The translations under genes and the position numbers were made by a program. The notes under the pieces are model-generated. The model worked only from the letters and a program-made list of their open reading frames with translations. It did no database searches and was not told where the DNA came from. A stretch of 33,936 nucleotides of DNA from Bartonella doshiae NCTC 12862 = ATCC 700133 (GTDB taxonomy: Bacteria; Pseudomonadota; Alphaproteobacteria; Rhizobiales; Rhizobiaceae): NCBI RefSeq assembly GCF_000278155.1, contig NZ_JH725095.1, forward strand, positions 396,226-430,161, written 5' to 3'. Below are positions 1-10,082 of this stretch, one piece after another (position 1 is the stretch's first letter; the number at the start of each line of letters is the position of its first letter).

Positions 1-135
1 AGGAGTTACAGGTGTAGGAGCTGCAGGTGTAGGAGTTACAGGTGTAGGAGTTACAGGTGTAGGAGCTGCAGGTGTAGGAGTTACAGGTGTAGGAGCTGCA
101 GGTGTAGGAGCTACAGGTGTAGGAGCTGCAGGTGT
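1..135 (-). repeat. 15-bp VNTR encoding a Pro-Thr-Val-Pro linker
   Basis: Nine consecutive 15-bp units of AGGAGYTRCAGGTGT are visible, with variation at only a few positions. On the coding strand each unit reads Thr-Pro-Val-(Thr/Ala)-Pro. The array is cut by the window edge, so the true copy number is larger or unknown. The unit is a multiple of three, so copy changes keep the frame. It sits between passenger and barrel, where paralogues have other proline-rich linkers. Confidence 0.93.
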
Positions 136-2040
136 AGTCTCAGAAGAATCCGTTTCAGGCTTAATATAGACAACTGCAAGACGAAAATCCCAAAACTTTC
201 CATCACCTTTAACTAATCTTTGCATAGCATCTGCTTCCCCAAAAGAGGAACCTGGTCCATAACCGCGAAGATGATATTGATAAGGAAAACCATTAACTGT
301 AGTATAACTACTGGCCAGCTTAAAAGAATCTTCCTGTGCTCTTCCAGAAACTTGAACGATAGAAGTGCTTCTACTTCCCCCTTCAACCACTTTTTTTTCT
401 GCAGTTTCTAGCGAATTCTGTATATGAATCACACTGGTTCCCAAAACGTCACCATCAATTAAAATGCGATCGGTTTGTTTAGGATCAAATAAGCCATCAT
501 CACTTAAAAATGCACTAAGATTAATCTGAACATTACCCTTTGCACTGTACACTTCCTTTTGTACTAACTTGTGTAGCTTTTCTGTTTCATCATATAATTC
601 CATTCTGTCTATATCATCATATATGTAATCTTCATTTGCCTTTTTTCCGATGTGCAACGTTTGATAACCGCTGGATATATGTTTATCAAAAACAAGCGTG
701 CTATCGGAAAGACTCAGAGAGGACAATGATGAATCTGTATAAACAGACTCCTGCAAATCCTTATGTTTCCTTTTTGTGAGATACCAAGTCGAACCCTGTA
801 TTAATTCCAATCTAGCAGTAGATGTATTTTCAACACGCGCACCTCCTATAAGTGAAGAAGCGCTCGCTTTAACAGATATAGAAGAATTATTTTCAGCTTT
901 TAATAACAAATCACCAGAGATCTTTGTATCTTCTAATAACTCAAGAATACCTTTAGCCCCATAGCCGTTGGATCCCGTCGCATAAATAGCTATACTATCT
1001 GGAACTGCAAAAGTCGTCTTTGACAAATAAACAGATGCTATCCCCGTGATAACTTTTTTTGTGTCTAAACGTGTTTTATTATTCTGCCCCAATACGCTGA
1101 TAAATTCTTCTGGATTTAACGAATAAAAATACAACCCATGTGCTTCCTCCCCTTGCACAGAAATATTAGAGCTTTCAATCCTAATACTGGTCTTTTTAAA
1201 GTCGTCTGATGAATCATAATTTTGTATCAACTTGCCATTTTCATCTGCATAACCTGAAAAATTTTCAATAAAAAATCCGTGCATATTAGTAAGTTGAATA
1301 GAATTATTCCTCAAATGAACATCACCACCTTGAGATACCTCAAAAGCTTCCGGTAATGCACCAATACTTACTGCATCAACGGTAACTTCTCCCTTTTTTC
1401 CTTCTCCCTTAATGACCATGCTGTCGAGAAGATATTTTCCCCCAAACCGTGTTGAAAACGAGCCAGTATTATTAAAAGTGACAGTACTGCCTGACATCCT
1501 AACTTTTGCATCATAACCACTAACAAACCCAATCCCCTTTCCATTAAAATTATCTGGCTCAATCTCAACATTTACAGAAACCAAAGCAATATCTGTTTTC
1601 CTCCCGGATGCATAAACAGCATGCGAACTCCCCTTAATTGATCCTCTTGTCATGCTAATAACTGCATCTTGAGCACGAAGACCAGGTATATCCTTAAAAT
1701 TTGAATCCGTTAAAACAAGTTTTCCTTCTTCTCGTACATATGCCCCATATGCAGATATATATTCGGAGACTTCACCTGTAAAAGTTATATTGGATGCCTC
1801 AACAATTGTATCTTTCTTTGTTACATATATACCAGCGATAGGAGCAGAAGTGGTAGATATCTCTTGAGAACTCTTTAGGGTATAAGTTTTATTTGTGATA
1901 GTGTGCTTTTTACCATCACTACATACATAGAAATCTGCCTCTGAATCACAAGAACCAAAAGCATTAGCAATATACAAAGAATAGAAAATAGACGATACAA
2001 AGCTATATAAAAAAATAGAATTCCTAAATATATAAAACAT
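1..2040 (-). CDS. Autotransporter (type V secretion), C-terminal end beyond the window
   Basis: The reading frame is open from an ATG at 2040 to base 1, giving about 680 visible residues; I read about the last third of it codon by codon without meeting a stop. The N-terminus (MFYIFRNSIFLYSFVSSIF) is a signal peptide. The mature protein starts with a Cys pair (CDSEADFYVC) followed by SDGKKHTITNKTY, as in its paralogues. The passenger contains the family blocks: a DRILIDGDV block, then GKFWDFRL near residue 615, which normally ends the passenger. A Pro/Thr/Ala repeat linker follows to the window edge, so the beta-barrel must lie upstream of base 1. The role is inferred as a surface-exposed or secreted passenger, perhaps an adhesin; no catalytic motif was seen. 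The leader at 2041-2070 is purine-rich but the ribosome site is not obvious. Confidence 0.85.
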   Translation of the reverse strand, partial: MFYIFRNSIFLYSFVSSIFYSLYIANAFGSCDSEADFYVCSDGKKHTITNKTYTLKSSQEISTTSAPIAGIYVTKKDTIVEASNITFTGEVSEYISAYGAYVREEGKLVLTDSNFKDIPGLRAQDAVISMTRGSIKGSSHAVYASGRKTDIALVSVNVEIEPDNFNGKGIGFVSGYDAKVRMSGSTVTFNNTGSFSTRFGGKYLLDSMVIKGEGKKGEVTVDAVSIGALPEAFEVSQGGDVHLRNNSIQLTNMHGFFIENFSGYADENGKLIQNYDSSDDFKKTSIRIESSNISVQGEEAHGLYFYSLNPEEFISVLGQNNKTRLDTKKVITGIASVYLSKTTFAVPDSIAIYATGSNGYGAKGILELLEDTKISGDLLLKAENNSSISVKASASSLIGGARVENTSTARLELIQGSTWYLTKRKHKDLQESVYTDSSLSSLSLSDSTLVFDKHISSGYQTLHIGKKANEDYIYDDIDRMELYDETEKLHKLVQKEVYSAKGNVQINLSAFLSDDGLFDPKQTDRILIDGDVLGTSVIHIQNSLETAEKKVVEGGSRSTSIVQVSGRAQEDSFKLASSYTTVNGFPYQYHLRGYGPGSSFGEADAMQRLVKGDGKFWDFRLAVVYIKPETDSSETTPAAPTPVAPTPAAPTPVTPTPAAPTPVTPTPVTPTPAAPTPVTP

Positions 2041-2121
2041 ATTTATATTATTCCATCTCTACCCCCCGCTATTCACTTAATAGCAACACCTAAATACAAA
2101 ATAATAAATTTAAAACTTAAA

Positions 2122-2165
2122 TTAATAAGTATACTTTTAATTTTTAATAAGTATACTCTTAATTT
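2122..2165. repeat. Tandem 22-bp repeat upstream of the first autotransporter
   Basis: Two abutting 22-bp copies (2122-2143 and 2144-2165) differ at one base. Each contains AATAAGTATACT, whose AGTATACT core is a palindrome and offers a TATACT -10-like hexamer on both strands. The repeat lies about 80-125 bp upstream of the ATG at 2040, so it may be promoter or operator DNA. Function is inferred. Confidence 0.6.
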
Positions 2166-2176
2166 ATGCATAAATT
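2161..2176. promoter_or_regulatory. Perfect 16-bp palindrome AATTTATGCATAAATT
   Basis: The sequence AATTTATGCATAAATT equals its own reverse complement. It abuts the tandem repeat and lies between the end of the 865-aa gene and the promoter region of the next gene. A regulator-binding site is possible; chance is also plausible because the region is very AT-rich. Confidence 0.4.
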
Positions 2177-2196
2177 ATTCTATATTTTATGTATAG

Positions 2197-4794
2197 TTAA
2201 AAACGGTAACGCACCCCACCAGAAAAACTAACTCCTGAAAAACCAGCTTTACCAAGTCTACGCTGATAAGTCATATCTCCATGAACTGCAAATTGTGAAG
2301 ATAACTGTGCATTAAAACCTAATCCAGCTTCTAAAGCAGAACCAAAAGAACCTAGCTCAAAAGAATCTGCGAAATGTACAAATTTCTTACCTCCAAAACC
2401 GTGCGCAAAATGAAGCTTTCCACTGAAAGAAACAACACCTGCTTCTTTGGAAGAAAAAAGTGTCTTCGTTAAACCACCACCAATACGCATCAGCCACTGA
2501 TCAGGTTTTCCCATTTCAATATCAAAACCATCTATATCAGATGTCCTACCAAAGTGTAGATTTTGATAAACAACCTGAACATGTGGATCAAAAATAAAAC
2601 CTTGATATCCTGCCATTATCGACTTACCAAAAGTCAATGAAGCATTTAGAAGATTACCCTCTAATGTTGCAGTTCTACCTCGCGCAAGAGTGAGAACATC
2701 GCCTTTAAACGAACCATAGGAGAAAAGACCATCCCCATAAAAGCCCATATCATACTGCATGCTACCATACGCCGTCACTGACCATTTATTCAATGGACTC
2801 TTCTGGCTTTGTGCAACATCTTGAGGTAGTAGAGTCATCTTTCCATACGTCCCCATAAGACCAAAAGACGCAGAACTATATGTACTTTCTCTCGCTTTTA
2901 GTACAACACCTACCCCTACAGCATTATAGTCGAGATTACCTCCATAACCATATTCAAGTGTAGAGAGATTTGAGGCATAATGGTGATTTCCACCGTAACT
3001 CCGTATAAAAAAAGCAGGACTTTTACCATTTTCCAAAAAATCTCTGGAAGTGACATGCAACATTCTAAGCTGTTTATTTTGATTGTTAATATCCATTAAG
3101 CCAGCATGAAGCAAAGCGTTTGGCAAGAGCAGATAGGTCGGAACTTGCGGCACAACTGCTTGCACCTTTATCTCATCAAAAATAAACCCATCATGATTGG
3201 ATACAACGCCATTATGTCCAGTAACATCCCCTATCGAACGAGTCTTACGGAGACGAGATACAACCTTTTTCACTTTAGAACGAAGCTGCTTAGAAGAATT
3301 TATATATTCACGTTCAAGGCGATAATCCCAAAATTCTCCATCATCTTTAGCTAATCCTTTTGTGTCATTGGCACTATTCAAAACAGAAGAATAAGCACAA
3401 AGACGATAGCGATAAGGTGCTCCCCCCAATGCTACATAACCAACCGGTAGTTTAAAGGAATCTTGCTTCGCCTTTCCGTAAACCTGAACAACTGAAATAC
3501 TATCAACATTGTTATTTTTAGAAAAATTTTCTTTTGTCCTAGGATCTGAGGCAACACCTCTCACATATACCTTGGTTGATCCATAAACATTACCACGAAT
3601 TAAAAGCTGATCAGCATTTAGCAAATTTCCCCGTTTGCCTGCAGTGCGATATGCATTTACATACAAACGTGCATCTCCTTCTGCAACATAAGCATAATCA
3701 GTGGCACTATCATCCAATGTCCCAACCTGCAGTCTCTGAGAATGACCATTTTGGGGTTTATGAAAGAAAATGGAACTATCTATAAGCCTTACAAATGAAA
3801 TAGATGAATCTACAAAATATGAATCTTGCTCTTTACTTTTTTCAAATGCATTTTTACTTGCTTTTACAGTCCATTGTGATTTGTTAAATAACTCAACGCT
3901 AGCATAAGAATCTTTCTCAACATGTGCCCCCCCTGCAAGAAAAGACGCATCAGCCTCAATACCGACATATGAATTATTCTTAACATCTAATAATGTATCA
4001 GCAAAAATACGAGTCCCTTCTGATGCAGTAATGTAAGGGTACCTCCTAGCATCATCACTATAAATAGCTGTACCGTCTGGAATTCTAAAAGCAGTATTTT
4101 TAAAATGAAATGTTCCTAAATTAACAAGGAGTTCTCCTTCTTGATAATCATCCTGCAAAGAATCTCCTCGGAAATACAAACCGCGAGCTCCGCGCCCCTT
4201 AAGCATGATATCGGATTTTTCAAAAACAACCCGAGATAGAGAATTATCCTGCAAATCAAGCGATTGCTCCTTAAAAATAGGTGTTGAACTTTCAACCGCT
4301 ATACCATGAGTATTAGTAACATTAACTTTACCATCCTCAACAAAAAGAAAACCACCTTGCTTCACACCAAATACGGAATGAGATAGATTACCACCGCTAC
4401 TGCTTCCCGCTTTACCATCTCCGGTAACAGAAACCTTATTAAAAACAGTCTTTACCTTTTCTTGCGCAATTACCTCTGATGTAACCTGCTCAGATTTATT
4501 AAATTGTAAAACCTCACTTTTTGAAACGTTCTTTTTTCCTTTTCCTTCTGTTAGCTTAATAACCATGTCACTAGATTGCATCATAGAAACAACATCTTTA
4601 GACCTTATATTTGACCTATTTATATATGACATGTTGCTATTTTTAAGAATATTAGCCGCATCACATGGATACGCATTTAAAAGAGAATTACAAACAGGCT
4701 TATCCTGTGCATAAACGTCCATATTGTGCGCAAATGAAAAAATAGACGTGGTAAGAATACATAACCATGCATTATGTTTGAATATTTTAATCAT
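2197..4794 (-). CDS. Autotransporter, 865 aa
   Basis: The ATG at 4794 is preferred over a longer open frame that begins at 4914, because MIKIFKHNAWLCILTTSIF matches the signal peptides of the neighbouring paralogues. A Cys pair (CNSLLNAYPC) opens the mature protein. The passenger (about residues 35-540) carries the family blocks with GAPYRYRLCAYSSV and FWDYRLEREY near its end. The linker is unusual: it is basic (SKQLRSKVKKVVSRLRKTRS) instead of proline-rich. The barrel runs from VVPQVPTYLLLPNALLHAG (about residue 545) to SFSGGVRYRF, ending in the aromatic residue expected for outer-membrane barrels. It probably displays or secretes its passenger. No protease or lipase motif was seen. Confidence 0.9.
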   Translation of the reverse strand: MIKIFKHNAWLCILTTSIFSFAHNMDVYAQDKPVCNSLLNAYPCDAANILKNSNMSYINRSNIRSKDVVSMMQSSDMVIKLTEGKGKKNVSKSEVLQFNKSEQVTSEVIAQEKVKTVFNKVSVTGDGKAGSSSGGNLSHSVFGVKQGGFLFVEDGKVNVTNTHGIAVESSTPIFKEQSLDLQDNSLSRVVFEKSDIMLKGRGARGLYFRGDSLQDDYQEGELLVNLGTFHFKNTAFRIPDGTAIYSDDARRYPYITASEGTRIFADTLLDVKNNSYVGIEADASFLAGGAHVEKDSYASVELFNKSQWTVKASKNAFEKSKEQDSYFVDSSISFVRLIDSSIFFHKPQNGHSQRLQVGTLDDSATDYAYVAEGDARLYVNAYRTAGKRGNLLNADQLLIRGNVYGSTKVYVRGVASDPRTKENFSKNNNVDSISVVQVYGKAKQDSFKLPVGYVALGGAPYRYRLCAYSSVLNSANDTKGLAKDDGEFWDYRLEREYINSSKQLRSKVKKVVSRLRKTRSIGDVTGHNGVVSNHDGFIFDEIKVQAVVPQVPTYLLLPNALLHAGLMDINNQNKQLRMLHVTSRDFLENGKSPAFFIRSYGGNHHYASNLSTLEYGYGGNLDYNAVGVGVVLKARESTYSSASFGLMGTYGKMTLLPQDVAQSQKSPLNKWSVTAYGSMQYDMGFYGDGLFSYGSFKGDVLTLARGRTATLEGNLLNASLTFGKSIMAGYQGFIFDPHVQVVYQNLHFGRTSDIDGFDIEMGKPDQWLMRIGGGLTKTLFSSKEAGVVSFSGKLHFAHGFGGKKFVHFADSFELGSFGSALEAGLGFNAQLSSQFAVHGDMTYQRRLGKAGFSGVSFSGGVRYRF

Positions 4795-4800
4795 AATTAA

Positions 4801-4830
4801 CTGCAAACTTTCTTCTCTACCTCTCATTAA
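4801..4830 (-). promoter_or_regulatory. Conserved purine-rich leader element of the autotransporter genes
   Basis: On the coding strand this reads TTAATGAGAGGTAGAG then AAGAAAGTTTGCAG, ending six bases before the ATG. Closely similar strings precede the 949-aa and 1031-aa genes. It may hold the ribosome-binding site or be a shared 5'-UTR element. Confidence 0.5.
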
Positions 4831-5082
4831 AATACAAAGAGGAACATCTAGAGATTGCCTCATTATGGATCGATCTTTTAATTCGCTTTGTATTAAATGT
4901 AAAGTTAAAAACAAAAAAATAACATAATAAAGTCACGAACTATGCGTGTAATTTTTTAGAGAGAATGTATCGAAGAAAAAATGCAATTAAAACTAGCAAC
5001 TTAAGTCCACCAAAAAAATTCGTTACGGAAAACCTGAATTGGTAAATTTATATTTATAAATCAAATAACTTTGCAGTTTAAT

Positions 5083-6860
5083 CTATGAAAACAATTGTAA
5101 ATATACAGCCTGTCCAGCTTCAAAAGAAGAATCAAAAGAACTAAACTGGAAAACATCTTTAAAATATACAAATTGTTTATTACTAAAATCGCTAGCAAAA
5201 TAAAATTTGCTGTAAGTTCTCATATTCCCAAAGAATATAGTACTATATGCGCTCTCAATTGTTCTTAGCAAAATGTCTGCTTTTATGACATTGTAATCAA
5301 GATCATCTCTGTAATCATATTCAAGTGTAGACAAATTTGAGGTGCAAGAGTAACTCTTGCCATAATTACACAAAAACAAAGCAGAATTTTCACGCATGCT
5401 TAACATTCTACTGGAAGCAGACCACAAAAAAATCCCTAATTGCTTATTTGGGTTACTAATATCCATAAAATCAGCATGAAATAAGGTATTTTCTAACAAG
5501 AGATAAGTTAGAGCTTGTGAAACAACCGCCCTCGCAGTGCTAAAATGAGAAGACGAAAAGATATTTTTCTGATAGGAATAATAGAAACATAATTTAGCTT
5601 GGATACAGTAGAAGTAGGCTTTGAGATATAACCAAAAAGGCGTAGCGGCTGCAAAAGAAGCTGGAAGGGAAACAGGAGATAAAACTGCAACCTCAGATAA
5701 AATAAAAGATCAAAATTGTTGGAATCATCCTAAACTCTCCTAACCGCAAAATCTTCCTCTGGAAAAAAGGGGAAATGTTATCGGGTAGAAAATAACGTAA
5801 CAACTCTAAATCAGAAACAAGATAGGAATCCACATGATCAGAAAAAGAAGACTAAAGAAACCGATTTTCGAGACGATAATCCAAAAATTTTCCAGCAATC
5901 TTTTTAAATACTCTTATATCACAGTCTACTGAATTAGAAATATCACCAAAATTATAGGCCACTAAATAATACCGATAAGATGAACCTTTCCATGTAACAT
6001 AACCACCACTTAGCTGAAAAGAATCTTTATTTGCTTTTTCATTAACCTGGATAATAGAAATTCCTTGACTATTCTTTCCTTTCTCTGTGCCCCTCCTAAA
6101 CTTTCTGGAATGCTGTACACATAAACTGTCGTTGTTTTCAGAAATATTCTCATAAATTAAAGGCCGATCTGTTTTTTTATCTTGAAAAGCACCACTCTGA
6201 TTCAGATATATATTAAGATAAAGACGCACTTCACTTTTTGCACAATCAACATCACACAATCCTTTTCAGATGAGGAATGTTTGATAACCATTTTTTCTAT
6301 AGGATTTTATTTTTTCAAAAAAATGTTATCAACATTTAAGAATAAAAGAAACAAATAATCACCTCATTAAGGGTAAAAACTAGAATTGCACAATTTTTCA
6401 TATTTTAGTCGCAATAAAGTTCATTTTATCTATTTGTTAACTGCAATGCAGCACTAGGAATTTCATCAACACAGGCTCATCCAATAAGGGTAGAAGCACG
6501 AACCAAAACCTTTACAACCTTTACAGTAGAATAAAGCCATCTAATAAATCTCCAAAAATATTTAAACCTTGTAAAAGTTCAATAAAGCTATTGAATTCGT
6601 AGCTATAAAATACTGTGATTTCTGGTACCACAAATACCGTTCTTATAAAACAAACAATCCATTTCTGAGTATTATTGCACGCATCGTGTCAAACTATTCC
6701 ATCCCCAAAAGCACATCCCCTGAAATGTCTTACCTCTCACAAAAAGATTAGAATATTTGATATCAACAATATTATCATTCTCCTTCAATAAAAGCCCATG
6801 GACACTGCTAACATTAACTTTAACTTTCTGAAAATCAATATATCCTTTACCTTGAGGCAT
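5083..6860 (-). pseudogene. Decayed autotransporter remnant
   Basis: Several short open stretches in different frames match successive blocks of the 949-aa paralogue in the right order. At 6672-6860 there is GYIDFQKVKVNVSSVHGLLL, which matches GYIDFGRGEIDVLDAHGILL. Near 6465-6505 the nucleotides resemble those near 8590-8635. At 5852-6259 there is GISIIQVNEKANKDSFQLSGGYVT followed by FLDYRLENRF. At 5083-5499 there are pieces of the barrel (LFHADFMDISNPNKQLG, SNLSTLEYDYRDDLDYN, FSSFDSSFEAG). Stops and frame changes separate them, the signal peptide is absent, and the middle of the barrel is deleted. This is a dead copy, possibly still able to recombine with its neighbours. Confidence 0.88.
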
Positions 6861-6873
6861 ATGACAAAAAGCA

Positions 6874-6902
6874 AAAAGCCACAAGCATAACTTGTGGCTT
6901 TT
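6874..6902 (-). terminator. Rho-independent terminator of the 949-aa autotransporter gene
   Basis: A perfect 12-bp stem (AAAAGCCACAAG with CTTGTGGCTTTT) has a 5-base loop and, on the minus strand, a following T run. It starts 28 bp past the stop codon. Confidence 0.92.
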
Positions 6903-6929
6903 AAAAGAATTGACCAAAACGTGATTACA

Positions 6930-9779
6930 CTAGAAACGATAGCGCAATCCACCAGAAAAACTGATCCCAGAAAAACCAGCCTTAGTAAGATTGTGCTGAT
7001 AAGTTAGATCAGCATGAAGTACAAATTTCTCAGATAATTGAGCATTCAGACCTAATCCTGCTTCTAAGGAAGAACCAAAAGCACCTAACTGGAAAGCATC
7101 TTTGAAATGCACAGATTTCTTCTCTTCAAAACCATGTGCAAGATGAAGTTTTCCATACAAAGAAAAGACTGAATCCTTTTCAGGTACAGTAAGCGTCTTA
7201 CTTAAACGCCCACCAACACGTGCCACCCACTGATCAAGTTTTCCCATCTCAATGTTAAAGTTATCAATATCACGGACCTTACTAAACTGGAGATGTTGAT
7301 AAACAATCTGAACTTGTGGATCAAAGACAAAACCTTCATAGCCCATTGCTAATGTCTGACCACCAGTCAAAGAAACACTTAAAGGATTACCTTTCAATGT
7401 TGCTGTCGTGCCCCGTGCAAGGGTGACAACATCTCCTTTGAAATGACCATAGGAGAGCAGACCATCCACATAAAATCCTGCATCATGCTGCATGCTGCCA
7501 TATGCTGTAGCAGTCCATTTATCAAAGGCACTCTTTTGACTTTGTTCAACATCTAAAGGTTGCAAAAAAAGCTTTCCATAGGATGTCATAACTCCAAAAG
7601 ATATCGAATTGTCAGCATTTTCAATTGTTTGGAGCAATACGCCTGCCTCTACACCATTATAGCTAAGATCACCTCCATAACCATATTCAAGCGCAGACAA
7701 ATCTGAAATGTAACGGTAATTCCCGCCATAACCACGCAAAAATGAAACAGGATTCTTACGCATCCTCAACATTCCGTTGGAAGCGGTTCGCAGTGTTTCC
7801 AATTGCTTATTTTGATTACTGATATCCATCAAACCAGCATGAAATAAACTATTTGACAAAAGAAGATAAGTTGGAACTTGCGGAACAACAGCCCTAACCC
7901 CCGACTCAGGAATCGGCTTCGGAGAAGGTTGCGGAGCAGGACCTGACTTAGGTTGCGGAGCAGGACCTGACTTAGGTTCTGGAGGGGGGGCAACATATCT
8001 ATTTTGAAGGCGGAAATCCCAAAATTTTTCTTTACCTTCAACTAATCTTTGAGAAGAATCCGCCTCTCCTAAATCAGACTCCGGACCATAAGCATAGAGC
8101 TTATACTGATAAGGCAAATCATTCAACGCAACATAATCACCATCTAACTGAAAAGAATCCTTCTCTGCCTTTCCAGAAACCTGAATAATAGAAATCCCCT
8201 GACTATTTCCACCACTCCCTGTGTATCCTCCTGGACTTCCTAAAACACTTTGCACATGTACTATCGTTTTTCCCTCAACATCACCATAGATTAAAACACG
8301 ATCTGTTTTTTGATCTTTAATGTCCCCTCCCTTATCAAGATATGTATTGAGATAAAGATGCGCATTACCTTGCGCATTATAAACCTTACCTGTTCCTTTT
8401 CCAATACGAAGTGTTTGATAATTACCAGCTTCGCTAGAACTTGGTTGTTCAAAAATAATAAAACTATCAATAAAATCTATCAATGAAATTGATGAATCAC
8501 CTATAGAGCTAGAATCTAGCAAATTTCCATTTTTCGGTCGCGTTAAAATCCATTTTGCCCCCTCCCACAACCACAACTCAGCATCAGAATTTTCATCAGT
8601 ACGGGCTCCCCCTACAAGGGTAGAAGAGGCACAAGCTTTCACAAGTAAATATGAGCTATCATCAGCTCTCAGCAATAGATCTCCTGAAAGCACCGCTTCT
8701 TTTGAAAGGCGAACACTACTATACACTTTGCTGTTATAAATAGCCGTACTCTGCGGAACTGTAAAAGAAGTTTTTTCTAAAACAACAACATTAGGGTTAT
8801 GATTTCTTTTATTATTTTCAGCTTGTGGATCTTGCAAAAAGCGCATACCATAAAACGCATCGCTACCCTTCACTACAACTGTAGATTCGGAAATATAGAT
8901 ATCAGCATCTTCTCCTTGTAATAAAATGCCATGTGCATCCAAAACATCAATTTCACCTCTACCAAAATCTATGTATCCATCACTTTTCAATATATGAAAA
9001 GCTGAACTTTCACTAAAATTTTCTGTACTTGACACCTGACTACCGCGCCCTGTAATAGAAACGCTATTTAAAATAACTGATCCTGCCCCTTCCACTTTGA
9101 CTCCGGTACCATTTGTAAAATCAATTGTCCCTTCTTGCATATAAATTTCACCTTGTGTCCATTTAGAACCAGTACTATTACTACTAAAAAGACCTATTGC
9201 TTTATCGCTTGTTTTAATATTTGTATTGGTTAAATGAGCTCCAGATTTTTTACTGGAATCAGTGCTGTTTGTTACAGACACACCCACTTTACTTGCATCA
9301 ATGGATCCACCTTTCATCTGAATCTCGCCCTGAGTAGCACTCACACCCGTTAATACATCCTTCACAGTCGAATTGCTTAGCTCAATGCTCCCTTCCTCCG
9401 ATACCTTTGCACCAATTTCCCAAACTTTTCTTTCTGATTTATCACTTTCACCCGTAATGGTTACATTCTCCGCCACAATCCACGTATCTTTTTTAGATGC
9501 TTCTATAGCAACAGCTTGATCACCATTATTAGTTAACTGATAAGTTTTTTGGGAAATTATATGCATCTTACCATCATTGCACCGATAAGATGATGAAGAA
9601 TCTTTATCACATGAAAATTGATTCTTGCTATTTTGCGCCTTACCATTAACACTAGTGCTAGATTGCGCCTTAGTGGCAACAGCATCAGCTTGTACCTTTG
9701 TATTTGCATCGTGCACAAAAAAAAGAACAGCTGTTGTAAAAATACATAATGAAAGATGTTTCTGAAATATTTTGTTCAT
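6930..9779 (-). CDS. Autotransporter, 949 aa
   Basis: The ATG at 9779 starts MNKIFQKHLSLCIFTTAVLFF, a signal peptide like those of the paralogues. A Cys pair (CDKDSSSSYRC) and NDGKMHIISQKTY open the mature protein. The passenger (about 35-600) has repeated short blocks of the form 'G.I.M..GTIDFTN' and 'V.GSDAFYGMRF', consistent with a beta-solenoid, then DRVLIYGDVEG and KFWDFRLQNRYV. A linker (PEPKSGPAPQPKSGPAPQ) leads to the barrel, about residues 630-949, from VVPQVPTYLLLSNSLFHAG to SFSGGLRYRF. The gene is bounded by its own leader and terminator. Passenger function is unknown; adhesion is only an inference from the family. Confidence 0.93.
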   Translation of the reverse strand: MNKIFQKHLSLCIFTTAVLFFVHDANTKVQADAVATKAQSSTSVNGKAQNSKNQFSCDKDSSSSYRCNDGKMHIISQKTYQLTNNGDQAVAIEASKKDTWIVAENVTITGESDKSERKVWEIGAKVSEEGSIELSNSTVKDVLTGVSATQGEIQMKGGSIDASKVGVSVTNSTDSSKKSGAHLTNTNIKTSDKAIGLFSSNSTGSKWTQGEIYMQEGTIDFTNGTGVKVEGAGSVILNSVSITGRGSQVSSTENFSESSAFHILKSDGYIDFGRGEIDVLDAHGILLQGEDADIYISESTVVVKGSDAFYGMRFLQDPQAENNKRNHNPNVVVLEKTSFTVPQSTAIYNSKVYSSVRLSKEAVLSGDLLLRADDSSYLLVKACASSTLVGGARTDENSDAELWLWEGAKWILTRPKNGNLLDSSSIGDSSISLIDFIDSFIIFEQPSSSEAGNYQTLRIGKGTGKVYNAQGNAHLYLNTYLDKGGDIKDQKTDRVLIYGDVEGKTIVHVQSVLGSPGGYTGSGGNSQGISIIQVSGKAEKDSFQLDGDYVALNDLPYQYKLYAYGPESDLGEADSSQRLVEGKEKFWDFRLQNRYVAPPPEPKSGPAPQPKSGPAPQPSPKPIPESGVRAVVPQVPTYLLLSNSLFHAGLMDISNQNKQLETLRTASNGMLRMRKNPVSFLRGYGGNYRYISDLSALEYGYGGDLSYNGVEAGVLLQTIENADNSISFGVMTSYGKLFLQPLDVEQSQKSAFDKWTATAYGSMQHDAGFYVDGLLSYGHFKGDVVTLARGTTATLKGNPLSVSLTGGQTLAMGYEGFVFDPQVQIVYQHLQFSKVRDIDNFNIEMGKLDQWVARVGGRLSKTLTVPEKDSVFSLYGKLHLAHGFEEKKSVHFKDAFQLGAFGSSLEAGLGLNAQLSEKFVLHADLTYQHNLTKAGFSGISFSGGLRYRF
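7927..7974 (-). repeat. 24-bp tandem duplication in the proline-rich linker
   Basis: Two identical 24-bp units (7927-7950, 7951-7974) encode the alternating Pro-Lys-Ser-Gly-Pro-Ala-Pro-Gln linker. The length is a multiple of three, so copy changes would stay in frame. Confidence 0.85.
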
Positions 9780-9792
9780 AATTCCGCCATTT

Positions 9793-9816
9793 AACTTTCT
9801 TCCCCCTCTTCATTAA
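9793..9816 (-). promoter_or_regulatory. Conserved purine-rich leader element
   Basis: On the coding strand this reads TTAATGAAGAGGGGG then AAGAAAGTT. It matches the leaders of the 865-aa and 1031-aa genes and ends 13 bases before the ATG. The GAGGGGG core could act as a distant Shine-Dalgarno, but conservation beyond that core suggests another role. Confidence 0.5.
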
Positions 9817-9921
9817 AAAAACACATTTTTTACTGAATCGTCTCTACCATGCACAGCTTATATAATACAATACGCTAATAAATATAAAAAGTTATTAATA
9901 CGCTTTGTATGATATATAAAA

Positions 9922-9935
9922 TACATAATAATGTA
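9922..9935. promoter_or_regulatory. TACAT-n4-ATGTA palindrome in the 949-aa gene promoter region
   Basis: The inverted pair TACAT/ATGTA has a 4-base spacer and lies about 143 bp upstream of the start codon. A similar palindrome (TACAT-T-ATGTA) lies upstream of the 1031-aa gene. Between it and the start, at 9861-9870, the minus strand reads TTGTATTATA, a -10-like string also found upstream of the 1031-aa gene as ATGTATTATA. The rest of 9780-10026 shows nothing else I can name. Confidence 0.35.
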
Positions 9936-10026
9936 ATATTATCGGGAGAACAAGAAAACTTATTAAAAAATCCCCTTAAAATGCGCGGTTGTTTCTTTTA
10001 AATTTACTTACAAAAGAAAAAACTTT

Positions 10027-10055
10027 AAAAGCCATAAATTATATTTATGGCTTTT
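10027..10055 (-). terminator. Rho-independent terminator of the 1031-aa autotransporter gene
   Basis: A 12-bp stem (AAAAGCCATAAA with TTTATGGCTTTT) has a 5-base loop. It starts 28 bp past the stop codon, the same spacing as for the 949-aa gene, and its AAAAGCCA/TGGCTTTT ends are shared with that terminator. Confidence 0.9.
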
Positions 10056-10082
10056 AAAAGGATTTGATAAAATACAATTAAA

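Noticed and set aside
1..135. CRISPR-like regular repeat
   Set aside because: The 15-bp units abut without spacers and encode an in-frame proline linker.
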